The notes beneath the pieces were generated by a model that was not told the origin of the DNA, made no database searches, and worked only from the letters and a program-made list of their open reading frames with translations. A stretch of DNA of 42,785 nt from Methanomicrobia archaeon (GTDB taxonomy: Archaea > Halobacteriota > Bog-38 > Methanoflorentales > Methanoflorentaceae): assembly GCA_015661395.1 (NCBI GenBank), contig JACWML010000001.1:83273-126057 (forward strand), read 5' to 3'. The translations under genes were made by a program, and so were the position numbers. This document shows positions 10,106 through 18,659 of the stretch, piece after piece. Each line of letters begins with the position of its first letter. Positions within the stretch are counted from its first letter, which is position 1.

Positions 10106-10438
10106 TCACTCGGCTCGCCACGATGCTGGAGAGCTCTTGCTTTGATCGCCCTGCACGAACGCCTCGCGGACTATTGCTTTCACCTCGTCAAGAATCGCTA
10201 TAGCTTCTTCAGTCGATTGGACGCGGTGGACGTCAACCCGGCCATTTCTGTATAACGTGATGCCACATCCCCCGTGGAAGAAGCGCGCCACGCCGAGTTT
10301 TTCAGCGCATTTCCCCGTATCGCGCAGAATCCGACACAATATTTCCATTGAAAACGGCTTGTCGAACGTTCCTTCGACTAAGATGCCGCCTCCTTTGCAC
10401 GGCCTTACTGAACGTGCGTTGTACTTTTCTTCTGGCAT
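10106..10438 (-). CDS. Conserved-looking small protein, unknown function
   Basis: MPEEKYNARSVRPCKGGGILVEGTFDKPFSMEILCRILRDTGKC...; plausible internal start at 10438. Confidence 0.6.
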   Translation of the reverse strand: MPEEKYNARSVRPCKGGGILVEGTFDKPFSMEILCRILRDTGKCAEKLGVARFFHGGCGITLYRNGRVDVHRVQSTEEAIAILDEVKAIVREAFVQGDQSKSSPASWRAE

Positions 10439-10724
10439 AGCAGCCTTGGTGATGCGTTTCGGGTCGTTCTGTCTCCGATTTATGAACTCAAAGCTACTTA
10501 TCACGTTCGGAGAATGACCTGCCGTTATTTCGGCTCGTTGCGGTCTTTTGTCCGGCTCTTCGCCCTATTGGACGCACCTCGACGTAGCAAAAAAAGAGTC
10601 GCTTGGCGATGCTTTTCAGCATTCTCGTGGCTAATGATCGTAAAATGTGGGCACATATTGTCCTGATCGCAGCCGTTAAGTCAATTGTGTCACTACAATC
10701 GAGTGTCTACGTGCATCGGCTTGT

Positions 10725-10795
10725 GCCGACATGGCGGAACGGCTACGCAGCCGCCTGCAGAGCGGCTTATCCCGGTTCGATTCCGGGTGTCGGCT
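10725..10795 (+). tRNA. tRNA-Cys (anticodon GCA)
   Basis: Acceptor GCCGACA/TGTCGGC; anticodon stem-loop GCCGC-CTGCAGA-GCGGC; T arm CCCGG-TTCGATT-CCGGG; CCA not encoded. Confidence 0.93.
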
Positions 10796-10972
10796 TAGTG
10801 TATATATTTACTCTTCCGGGGGATAGTCGACGGTAGGTGGACAACGGGGCAGCACGGTACTGAGATTTGTTTTTAGATATTGCATCGTGCAGATAGTTAT
10901 GGCGCATTACGCTGTCCAACGTAATACTTTGTTGCTGGGCGAAGCTTCTGCTGCTTATGCAAGAGCGATCAG

Positions 10973-11806
10973 ATGGATCCACTAAGCCTGCTCATGATTT
11001 TCTTCGTTTCTGTGTTCGTCGGAGTGATCACCTCGATGCTTGGCATTGGAGAGGGAGTTCTTTTGGTTCCGTTTCTCACACTCGCGGCAGGCATCCCGAT
11101 ACAGATCGCAATTGCCACAAGCCTTGTCAGCACGATAGCCAACTCCAGCGCCGCGTCGATGACGTACGTCAAAGATTGCAGGTTAAATCTACGGCTTGGT
11201 CTGTGGTTTGCCATCACCGCGACCGCCGGCGCGATCATCGGAGCCCAAATAGCAGCGCAGATAAACCGAACGCTGCTAACTGAGATCTTCGCTGCGGCCC
11301 TCGTCGCGACGGCTGTCGTTATGTTTCTGCGACGCAAGGAAGCCGACGCTGTGCAATCTACCGGACTACGTGACGCGCAGTACGATCGATTCCAATTGGG
11401 CGGCAGCTATACTAACGCCATGGGTGAGCGCCTAATAACCTATCAGGTAAGAAACCCGCTCTTAGGGCTGCTAAGCGGATTCGTAGCGGGCAACGCATCA
11501 GGACTGTTAGGCATTGGAGGGGGAATCATAAACGTACCAGTTATGACGCTCGGCATGCGAGTTCCTATCAAGGTAGCGACTGGCACAAGCGCACTAATTA
11601 TCGGGCTGACGACCGCGGTCGGTGCGATTATCTACTATGCAAACGGGTTCGTGCAGCCACTGCTCGCCGCAATTGTGCTTGAAGCGGTCTTTTTGGGGGC
11701 CCTGATCGGGCCGCGTCTGCAGGGCAAGATTCGAAACGAAGCGCTAACTGCGAGCTTTGCTGTGGTATTAGTCATTTTGGCGTCGCTAATGCTATTGAGG
11801 TCATAA
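10973..11806 (+). CDS. TauE/SafE family sulfite/anion exporter-like membrane protein
   Basis: Two repeats with GIGEGVLLVPFL and GIGGGIINVPVM, TSLVST/TSALIIG; multiple TM segments. Confidence 0.9.
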   Translation: MDPLSLLMIFFVSVFVGVITSMLGIGEGVLLVPFLTLAAGIPIQIAIATSLVSTIANSSAASMTYVKDCRLNLRLGLWFAITATAGAIIGAQIAAQINRTLLTEIFAAALVATAVVMFLRRKEADAVQSTGLRDAQYDRFQLGGSYTNAMGERLITYQVRNPLLGLLSGFVAGNASGLLGIGGGIINVPVMTLGMRVPIKVATGTSALIIGLTTAVGAIIYYANGFVQPLLAAIVLEAVFLGALIGPRLQGKIRNEALTASFAVVLVILASLMLLRS

Positions 11807-11807
11807 C

Positions 11808-12160
11808 ATGAAAGAGGTGATACTATCATTGGAGGAGAAGCTTCAGGTTTAGGCAGAACATTGGCGGTCTGTTCTGCCGTCAGCATTTCTGTGTGTCTGA
11901 TTGGCATTTTGCTTTTCGCTGCTAACCCGAGTTCAAATAGTGACACGGCGCTGCCTCTCAAAGACGCGCTGATGGGCCTCAAATCTCTTAGTGCGCCCAG
12001 TATCACCACTTTGGGAGTCCTACTAACAATAGTTTCTCCGTTGGTCTGGGTCAGCGTGGCACTCGTGAGTTTCGCAACGAAAAGGAGCTTACTGTACAGT
12101 TTCTTAAGCATCTTCGTCTTGTTTTTGATGCTGCTCAGCATAGCAATATCCTTTAAGTAG
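11808..12160 (+). pseudogene. DUF1634-like membrane protein with apparent single-base frameshift near 11848
   Basis: ATG at 11808 gives MKEVILSLEEKLQV*; the -1 frame continues LGRTLAVCSAVSISVCLIGILL...; a TTG start at 11861 is the alternative. Confidence 0.5.
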
Positions 12161-12390
12161 ACCGCAATTCAGTCGCACAGAGAATGAGAGCGCACGGGTC
12201 GAACAGAAGGCTCTGCACCAAGCCTGCCGAGGTCTCAACCCCTCGCAATAAAGGACGCAGCTCGCAAGCCCATGATTACGGTTCGATGCGTGGCTACCAG
12301 ACCACGCCGCGCAGGCAAGGCATTTCTAACCAACCTCGACCTAGCTCGCGCAGCAAAGCATTGGACTTAATCCTTGCGTTTGGGACAAAA

Positions 12391-13467
12391 ATGGCACCTA
12401 ACGATTGCCATAAGCTCGTCACCGCTAACTTCTCCGTAGTGAATGCCAGGCACGAGTATGCGCGCTATTCAAGACAACTGATTCTCCCCGAGATCGGGAC
12501 TGAGGGCCAGTCTGCACTGCAGAACAGCAGCGTTTCGGTAGTGGGATGCGGGGCCACCGGCTCGACAGTCCTCACCTTATTGGCGCGGGCAGGCGTCGGA
12601 GAGCTGACGGTCATTGACAGGGACTTCGTCGAGCTGACGAACCTGCAGCGACAGGTCTTGTTTGACGAGGGAGACCTCGACTTACCTAAAGCGCTCGCGG
12701 CTTCTGAGAAGGTGAGACGCGCAAACTCAGACATTGTCGTCCACGACATCATTAAGGATCTCAACCTCAACAATGCGGAAGACATCCTCGGACATCCGGA
12801 TGTGATCGTTGATGGCACCGACAATATGGAGACACGCTTTTTGGTGAATGATGTCTGCACCAAGCATGAGATCCCGTGGGTATACTGCGGAGCGGTCGGG
12901 ACTCACGGCATGGTGATGCCGATTATTCCTCGCACAACCCCTTGCCTACGCTGTTTCATCCCAAACATTCCGCCTCAGGGGGTTCTCCAAACGTGCGATC
13001 TGGCCGGGGTGCTCAACACCATACCCACCATCGTCGCATCAATTGCCACCACGGAAGCCATTAGGATCTTGTTGGGCAAAAAGGCGACCGCTACAAAACT
13101 TATCATATATGACGTCTGGGAGCAAACCCTGCAAAAGATGGACGTTATAAAGGACCCCTCCTGTCGATGCTGTGTCGAGTCGCAGTTTGAGTTCTTGGAC
13201 GCCAAAAAGGGCGATAAAATCACAACACTCTGTGGTCGCGATGCCGTTCAGATTACCCCAGCCCGAGAAGGCACCATCAAGTTAGCGGAGCTCGCCGGCA
13301 ATCTCAACCGGATCGGGCGGGTTAAGCATAACGAGTACACCCTGCTGTTCAAAGACCCTCATACCGACTTCGAGATGACCCTATTTCGTGACGGCCGCGC
13401 AATAATCAAGGGTACGCGCGATCCAGAGGCTGCCAAGAGCATTTACGCTCGATACGTTGCCAGGTAA
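12391..13467 (+). CDS. ThiF/MoeB/HesA family E1-like adenylyltransferase
   Basis: YARYSRQLILPEIGTEGQ, VVGCGATGSTVLTLLARAGVGELTVIDRDFVELTNLQRQ, CLRCF ... CRCC Zn ligands. Confidence 0.9.
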   Translation: MAPNDCHKLVTANFSVVNARHEYARYSRQLILPEIGTEGQSALQNSSVSVVGCGATGSTVLTLLARAGVGELTVIDRDFVELTNLQRQVLFDEGDLDLPKALAASEKVRRANSDIVVHDIIKDLNLNNAEDILGHPDVIVDGTDNMETRFLVNDVCTKHEIPWVYCGAVGTHGMVMPIIPRTTPCLRCFIPNIPPQGVLQTCDLAGVLNTIPTIVASIATTEAIRILLGKKATATKLIIYDVWEQTLQKMDVIKDPSCRCCVESQFEFLDAKKGDKITTLCGRDAVQITPAREGTIKLAELAGNLNRIGRVKHNEYTLLFKDPHTDFEMTLFRDGRAIIKGTRDPEAAKSIYARYVAR

Positions 13468-13534
13468 GGACGATTGCTCTATGCGCTGGAGGGAACCCAC
13501 TGCGCTGTGCGCATTTCGCATTTTTCCGGGCTTA

Positions 13535-14494
13535 CTAGAAAGCCCCTTGTAACCCGCACTCGTAGTGTGGCGGCGCCGTATGCACCTCATTAATAAGCGA
13601 CGCGTCGAATATGTCCGTCTCGCTCATTCGCCTCGAGATGTATCCGAGCGCTTCAAGCGCATTCACGAACTTCATCGTCGATGAAACGTATTCCGGAGGC
13701 AAAGAAGCGCAGTACTTTGGAGAGATCTGATACGCTTCCGCCACAAAGGCTGCATCCACCACCCCTGTCGTTCGAGCAACGATGCGCGCGCATTTGCCCG
13801 GGTGATGTCTGATCATCTCACACGCAATCTCGTGAGCGACGAGAAACCTCCGGAGAAGATCCTCGTGACGAACCAAATCGTCTCGCATTGCCACAATTCC
13901 GTAGCTTGGGTTAAACGGCCATAATCGTGCGGGGGGCATTATCGTGTGCGCCCCATAGTACCTCCGAGCTGCTACGGCGAGCGCAGGCGTGCCTGCAGCC
14001 GCTGCTATTTCAGCTTCCACGAGCGCATCGGGAAGAAAATCCGCCCAAGCATAATTGTTCACATGCACATCCTCGATCTGATACTCTTTCAGCAATTCGT
14101 TGACAATAACATCGTGAATCGAGCCCCGTGGTGGACAGCCTATGGCTGTCCCTGAAAACTGGCCGAGGAACGCTGGCATGCTCCTGCACTGATCAACCGT
14201 TCTGACACCTTGTCCCGCGACCATCAAAGTTCCTTCAACGTGCCCTCCAGCGATGCATATGAGCCCAGTACCTTTGTCAACACCAATGATAGCCGGTGGA
14301 AGCCCGACGTAGCCGATGTCGAGGTGTCCATCGCGCATGGCATTCACAAGATCGGGACCCGAGGGGAAAAGTGTCCACTCGGCCTCCACGCCATTATTCT
14401 TCAGAAGGGCTGTACCCATGAGGAGGAACGAAGTATGGTACAGGGTGGGAAGATGCCCGATTCTCAGTGAGGGACGATTAGCTTCCTTCATCAA
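13535..14494 (-). CDS. NMT1/THI5-like ABC-type substrate-binding protein, no evident signal peptide
   Basis: LRIGHLPTLYHTSFLLMGTALLKNNGVEAEWTLFPSGPDLVNAMRDGHLDIGYVGLPPAIIG; PBP2-like layout. Confidence 0.75.
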   Translation of the reverse strand: MMKEANRPSLRIGHLPTLYHTSFLLMGTALLKNNGVEAEWTLFPSGPDLVNAMRDGHLDIGYVGLPPAIIGVDKGTGLICIAGGHVEGTLMVAGQGVRTVDQCRSMPAFLGQFSGTAIGCPPRGSIHDVIVNELLKEYQIEDVHVNNYAWADFLPDALVEAEIAAAAGTPALAVAARRYYGAHTIMPPARLWPFNPSYGIVAMRDDLVRHEDLLRRFLVAHEIACEMIRHHPGKCARIVARTTGVVDAAFVAEAYQISPKYCASLPPEYVSSTMKFVNALEALGYISRRMSETDIFDASLINEVHTAPPHYECGLQGAF

Positions 14495-14531
14495 ACCCGT
14501 CTCTGCTTTGCTTCATCCCATTTTCTAAGAC

Positions 14532-15001
14532 GTGCATGCTCACATTTACGCCTTTGGTCACAATCACTTGGAAATCAGCGGAACAATTGCGAAATTGTGG
14601 CGTCGAGCTATGAGAAGAGCATTGGATATCAAATCCAGCATGAACAACGAGACCAAGTTAGCCGAGCTGCTTTACGAAGAGAGGCTCGTCGGCGCTTTGA
14701 ATAGCCCATCGTCCGCTTTCGGCATTTTAGAAACAACAGATCCCACTCTATTCTCCGTGGAAAACGTTGGCGAAGCCACGCGAATCAATGGCAACTGATC
14801 CATGATAATAGTGAGCAAAACTACTTCGTCTTAGCGAGTGAGCAAACCAGATTTTCTTCCGCCGACCGCGTGCTGGTCACGAATGCCGATTATCTGGAAG
14901 AGGATACTCGAATTCCTGTGATTCTTGTCCCTTCCTACCATATTCCTTCATCAGAATGCCTTGAAACTGGCTTCGAAGCTAGTTTCGCATATCAGTTCTG
15001 A
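14532..15001 (+). pseudogene. Unidentified gene apparently split by a -1 frameshift near 14792
   Basis: First frame ends ...FSVENVGEATRINGN*(14798); -1 frame continues QLIHDNSEQNYFVLASEQTRFSSADRVLVTNADYLEEDTRIPVILVPSYHIPSSECLETGFEASFAYQF* to 15001. Confidence 0.5.
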
Positions 15002-15108
15002 TTACTTTTTCTCCTTAATAGGTTAAATCGTAATTCTTTTTATTACTTAGAGGATAACTCTTTGCCTCTTTCGAAACTTATTTGTAGGCACCAGATGAAG
15101 AGTTTTGT

Positions 15109-15915
15109 ATGCACCGTGATCAGATGAGTGAAATCACCGTCCTCCCGGGAACCAACCGCAATGGCAAAAGAGAAGGGTTTGACCAAATAATCATCCGCCC
15201 GGGGGATACCCTCTCGATTGTGGGGCCAACCGGGTCTGGAAAATCGGCATTCATAAATGATATCGAGGTGCTGGCGCAGGCTGATACGGTTACGGGCCGG
15301 CGTATTCTCGTAAATGGCGTTCCTCCTTCTGACGAGATGGCTCGAGATCCGTCGAAAAAACCGATTGCACTTATCACGCAGAGCACGCGTGTGATTGCAG
15401 ATTTGGACGTGTCACGTTTTCTGGAGCTACACATCGAAGCGCGCAAGCAAACGCACATCAAAGACCTCATTGAAAACACGATTGCGCTAGCAAATGAGTT
15501 TACGGGGGAGCAGATTACCAGGGCCATGAGCATGACCGCTCTGTCAGGAGGGCAGACGCGTGCGCTTCTTATCGCAGATGCGATTCTCATCGGAAGGACC
15601 CCGATCTTACTCCTCGATGAAGTGGAGAACGCGGGTATCTTCAAGGAACGCGTCATTTCGTGCATAAAGGAGTGCAGGAAAACGGTCATCTTCGTGACAC
15701 ACGATCCCTATCTCGCCCTGAGCACGGACCGGCGAATTGTGATGAGCAATGGAGCTGTGGTCAAGGTGCTTGAACCTCGCGAACGAGAGAGGGCGACGAT
15801 TGCACGTGTTTCTGAGATCGATGATCTGCTCTGGGACCTCCGCGAGAGAATCAGATCTGGAGATTTAATCGGTGAAGAAGACGCAATAGACGAGGAGATA
15901 GGGGTACCCGCGTGA
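15109..15915 (+). CDS. ABC-type ATPase (stand-alone, soluble)
   Basis: Walker A GPTGSGKS, signature LSGGQTRALLIADAI, Walker B ILLLDEVE, H-loop FVTHD; no permease nearby. Confidence 0.88.
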   Translation: MHRDQMSEITVLPGTNRNGKREGFDQIIIRPGDTLSIVGPTGSGKSAFINDIEVLAQADTVTGRRILVNGVPPSDEMARDPSKKPIALITQSTRVIADLDVSRFLELHIEARKQTHIKDLIENTIALANEFTGEQITRAMSMTALSGGQTRALLIADAILIGRTPILLLDEVENAGIFKERVISCIKECRKTVIFVTHDPYLALSTDRRIVMSNGAVVKVLEPRERERATIARVSEIDDLLWDLRERIRSGDLIGEEDAIDEEIGVPA

Positions 15916-16619
15916 AACTCGCCATAATCGCGGGACCCGCCAGCGTCGGGAAGACTGCGGTCGTTCGGCAGATCATCCGTGAATTTCGCGAGAGCAGCAA
16001 TCCGGCATATGTGAAAATCGACGTCGTTCGCGCGTTTGAAGACGAGGAACTCAGAGAAGAATTTGGGATTCCGACGCGCAAGGTGTACTCCGGTGACCTG
16101 TGCCCGGATCACGCGGGCATTATGGTGCTCCAAGACGCTATTTCGTGGGCGCAGAACGTAGGATCGGGCCTTCTCATCATCGAGAGCGCAGGCCTCTGTC
16201 TTAGATGCACCCCCTACACGACCCAGTCATTCGGTATCGCTGTTCTTTCAGCAGTCTCGGGAAGCAACTCACCTTTGAAAATGGCGCCGATGATTGCTCA
16301 GGCTGACATGGCCGTTGTCACGAAGACTGACCTCGTTTCCCAGGCCGAGAAGGAAGTTTTTCGCGAATACATTAAGGAGGTCGCCCCTTCAATCGACATT
16401 ATTGAAACCAATGCGACACAGGGCACGGGTATGCGGTATCTGATGAAAGCGCTCGCAGCATATCCTGATCTTAGCGACGCCGCGCAAATCGTCCTCCGCG
16501 GGTCACCTCCGCTTGGAGTCTGTACCATCTGCGTCGGGAAGAAGGAAATCGGATGGCAGCACCATTTTGGCGTGATACGGCCGCTCGAGGAGGCTGATAA
16601 TATTTATCGGGGTGACTAA
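15912..16619 (+). CDS. HypB/CobW-like P-loop GTPase
   Basis: GPASVGKTAVV P-loop, VVTKTDLV (NKxD-like), Cys pairs CLRC and CTIC; overlaps the ABC ATPase stop by 4 nt. Confidence 0.8.
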   Translation: MKLAIIAGPASVGKTAVVRQIIREFRESSNPAYVKIDVVRAFEDEELREEFGIPTRKVYSGDLCPDHAGIMVLQDAISWAQNVGSGLLIIESAGLCLRCTPYTTQSFGIAVLSAVSGSNSPLKMAPMIAQADMAVVTKTDLVSQAEKEVFREYIKEVAPSIDIIETNATQGTGMRYLMKALAAYPDLSDAAQIVLRGSPPLGVCTICVGKKEIGWQHHFGVIRPLEEADNIYRGD

Positions 16620-17235
16620 GGTGGCTTGAGAGCCGGCCGGAAAAGACTGTGGAGCCTGCGGAACGGCCACGTGCGAGCAATTTCTTTCGCACGTCCGCGC
16701 TGGAGAGAAATCGTACAAAGATTGTCCTTACTACGAGACAGAAGAGGGCGTGCGAAGGGAAGCTCCAACCTACTCCGGGACTGACGTCCTAGGGAATGAA
16801 TACGATTTCGTGCTCCGCCCTTTGCCGGGCGAGCCCTCGGCGCGCAAATTCATCGTTCCGTTTCGCGCCGATTTGGTGGAGCGCTGGGACATTACAGCAG
16901 GAGACCTCGTGACTGGTCGTCCCGCCGGTCCAGGATGCCCGTTGTATCACGCTCTCCGGGTTCTCTCTGCCAACCCCGTAACGGGAGTTCTCGAGTGCCA
17001 TACGCTGGGCCCGCTTGCTGCTCGAAAAGAAAAGTCACACGACGTTCAAGCCTATAACGTGCACGCGTTCGAGGGCATAGCAGAGGTCATTCGCCACGCA
17101 CCAGTTATTGGGAAGAGGCAACGCTTCTTGCCTGGATACTGCATGATCAATCTCTCGCATACCGCAGTTGTGAACATGGTCCTCAACAAGCGTGCGGGAA
17201 TTCACGTGCGGCTTGAGGACATACGGATTTTGTAG
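16612..17235 (+). CDS. Fes-type (PF04060-like) [4Fe-4S] protein; in-frame TGA at codon 6 (16627-16629)
   Basis: GTG-ACT-AAG-GTG-GCT-TGA then EPAGKDCGACGTATCEQFLSHVRAGEKSYKDCPYYE; the ORF track starts only at 16750, losing the cluster motif. Confidence 0.65.
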
Positions 17236-17471
17236 TGGCGAATCCGACAAGCTACTAGGCTAGTCTTGCGCTGTCGTACGTGGTTCGCGGAGCCGGACTC
17301 GCAGCTTTTTTATAGATTATCGCAGCTGAGCTCTTTTTGGCTAGTGCTAAAACTGAAATCACAAGCAAGACGTACTCGGGATCTGGAAGACAACTTCCAA
17401 CGGGGTTTTTTTGCGGTGTGCTTGCCACAAAGTTGTCCAAGTGGCGATTACAGTCGTCGTTCGTCAACGCC

Positions 17472-18284
17472 CTAACGCGCCTCTACAGACTTTCGTTTTA
17501 CGGAACTCACGGCAACGTCCATGCTGCCCGATCGGAACCACTCGAGATCTAACGTCAAATAGGTAAACCCGAGTTGCACGAACGTCTCGGCTAGTTTGGA
17601 GGAGTGTGTGATGACTTTTTCGGCCTCTTCAATGTCGACTTCAATGCGAGCGAGGCCATTGTGATCTTTAACTTTAGCTTTCGTGATTCCTGCGGCCTTT
17701 AACGCACGTTCAGCTTCTCTCACTCTCTCGATCCTTTCTGGCGTTATGGTAGTGCCGTAGGGAAATGAAGTGAGAAGGCACGCGACTGACGGTGCATCCG
17801 CATTCGGCAAGCCGAGTTTGCGTGCGAAGTTTCTTACCTCATCTTTGGTGCTCTCGATCAAAGGAGACACAATGCCAAGTTCTCGTAACGCTTTCAGGCC
17901 GGGCCTGTACCCCGTAAGATCAGAAGCATTGGTACCATCCATTACCGCATTGAGATGTAGTTCATCGGAGAAGTCGCGCAACGTCCGAAAAACCAACTTC
18001 TTGCAGTAGTAACACCGTTCAGGATCGTTCTGCTTCACTTCGAATGTAGTCAACGGATTGAGGGCAATCACTATGTGACGAATGCCGATCTCGTTGGCGA
18101 TCGCAGCCGCGTGCTCGACCTCGCCGTGATGAAGCGCACCGTTATCTACCGTTACGGCCACTGTTGCATCTCCAAAAGCCCGTTTGGCAAGCGCGGCAAC
18201 GACCGAGCTATCAACGCCGCCAGAAAAGGCTATCAGTGCGCTTTCGTGCGAGCGTATATTAGCACACAGCTCTTTCAAGTTCAT
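17472..18284 (-). CDS. larE: ATP-dependent sacrificial sulfur transferase LarE family
   Basis: LIAFSGGVDSSVVAALA PP-loop, NDPERCYYCK, DGTNASDLTGYRPGLKAL. Confidence 0.9.
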   Translation of the reverse strand: MNLKELCANIRSHESALIAFSGGVDSSVVAALAKRAFGDATVAVTVDNGALHHGEVEHAAAIANEIGIRHIVIALNPLTTFEVKQNDPERCYYCKKLVFRTLRDFSDELHLNAVMDGTNASDLTGYRPGLKALRELGIVSPLIESTKDEVRNFARKLGLPNADAPSVACLLTSFPYGTTITPERIERVREAERALKAAGITKAKVKDHNGLARIEVDIEEAEKVITHSSKLAETFVQLGFTYLTLDLEWFRSGSMDVAVSSVKRKSVEAR

Positions 18285-18324
18285 GGTTTTTTGTGACTAG
18301 TGGCCCGCGGGCCGTCTCTGCGGC

Positions 18325-18366
18325 ATCAGGTCGACATTCTCACTTCTGCTTGCACGTCGACCTGAT
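18325..18366. promoter_or_regulatory. 11-bp perfect inverted repeat ATCAGGTCGAC-N20-GTCGACCTGAT
   Basis: Arms 18325-18335 and 18356-18366, in the divergent intergenic region upstream of larE. Confidence 0.55.
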
Positions 18367-18412
18367 TTCGATATAACGTTGCTGATCACAACAATTCTTG
18401 TAACGAACTCAG

Positions 18413-18450
18413 CATATATCTAGTGCAATTCACCATATATGTAGCGCAAT
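18413..18450. repeat. Imperfect 17-bp direct repeat CATATATSTAGYGCAAT, 21-bp period
   Basis: CATATATCTAGTGCAAT (18413) and CATATATGTAGCGCAAT (18434). Confidence 0.6.
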
Positions 18451-18521
18451 AGACGAGAATCTTCATGGTTCCAACGAAGGGAACCGCCAGTAAAGCAGCT
18501 CAAGATCCTCCTTCTAGTGAT

Positions 18522-18589
18522 AGCATGGCGACCTTTCGGGATGCTGGGCGACGCGGCTGGGGGGCCGAGCCAAGCCCAGTGGATGCTCA
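18522..18589 (+). ncRNA. Possible structured 5' leader RNA upstream of radical SAM gene
   Basis: Nested pairing AGCAT/ATGCT and CTGGGC-(GGCT..AGCC)-GCCCAG in a GC-rich noncoding stretch before 18660. Confidence 0.3.
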
Positions 18590-18659
18590 ATAGAAACTTT
18601 AATTGCAGCGTGCGCAAACCACTTAATGATGCGATCGCGATTGACCAGTTCGTGGGCAT

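Noticed and set aside
12184-12390. N-terminal extension of the ThiF-like ORF
   Set aside because: Composition unlike the rest of the protein; start at 12391 fits family N-termini better.
16627-16629. Selenocysteine at the Fes-protein TGA
   Set aside because: No SECIS-like hairpin recognised after 17235 and the position is outside the Cys motif; substitution or sequencing error is simpler.
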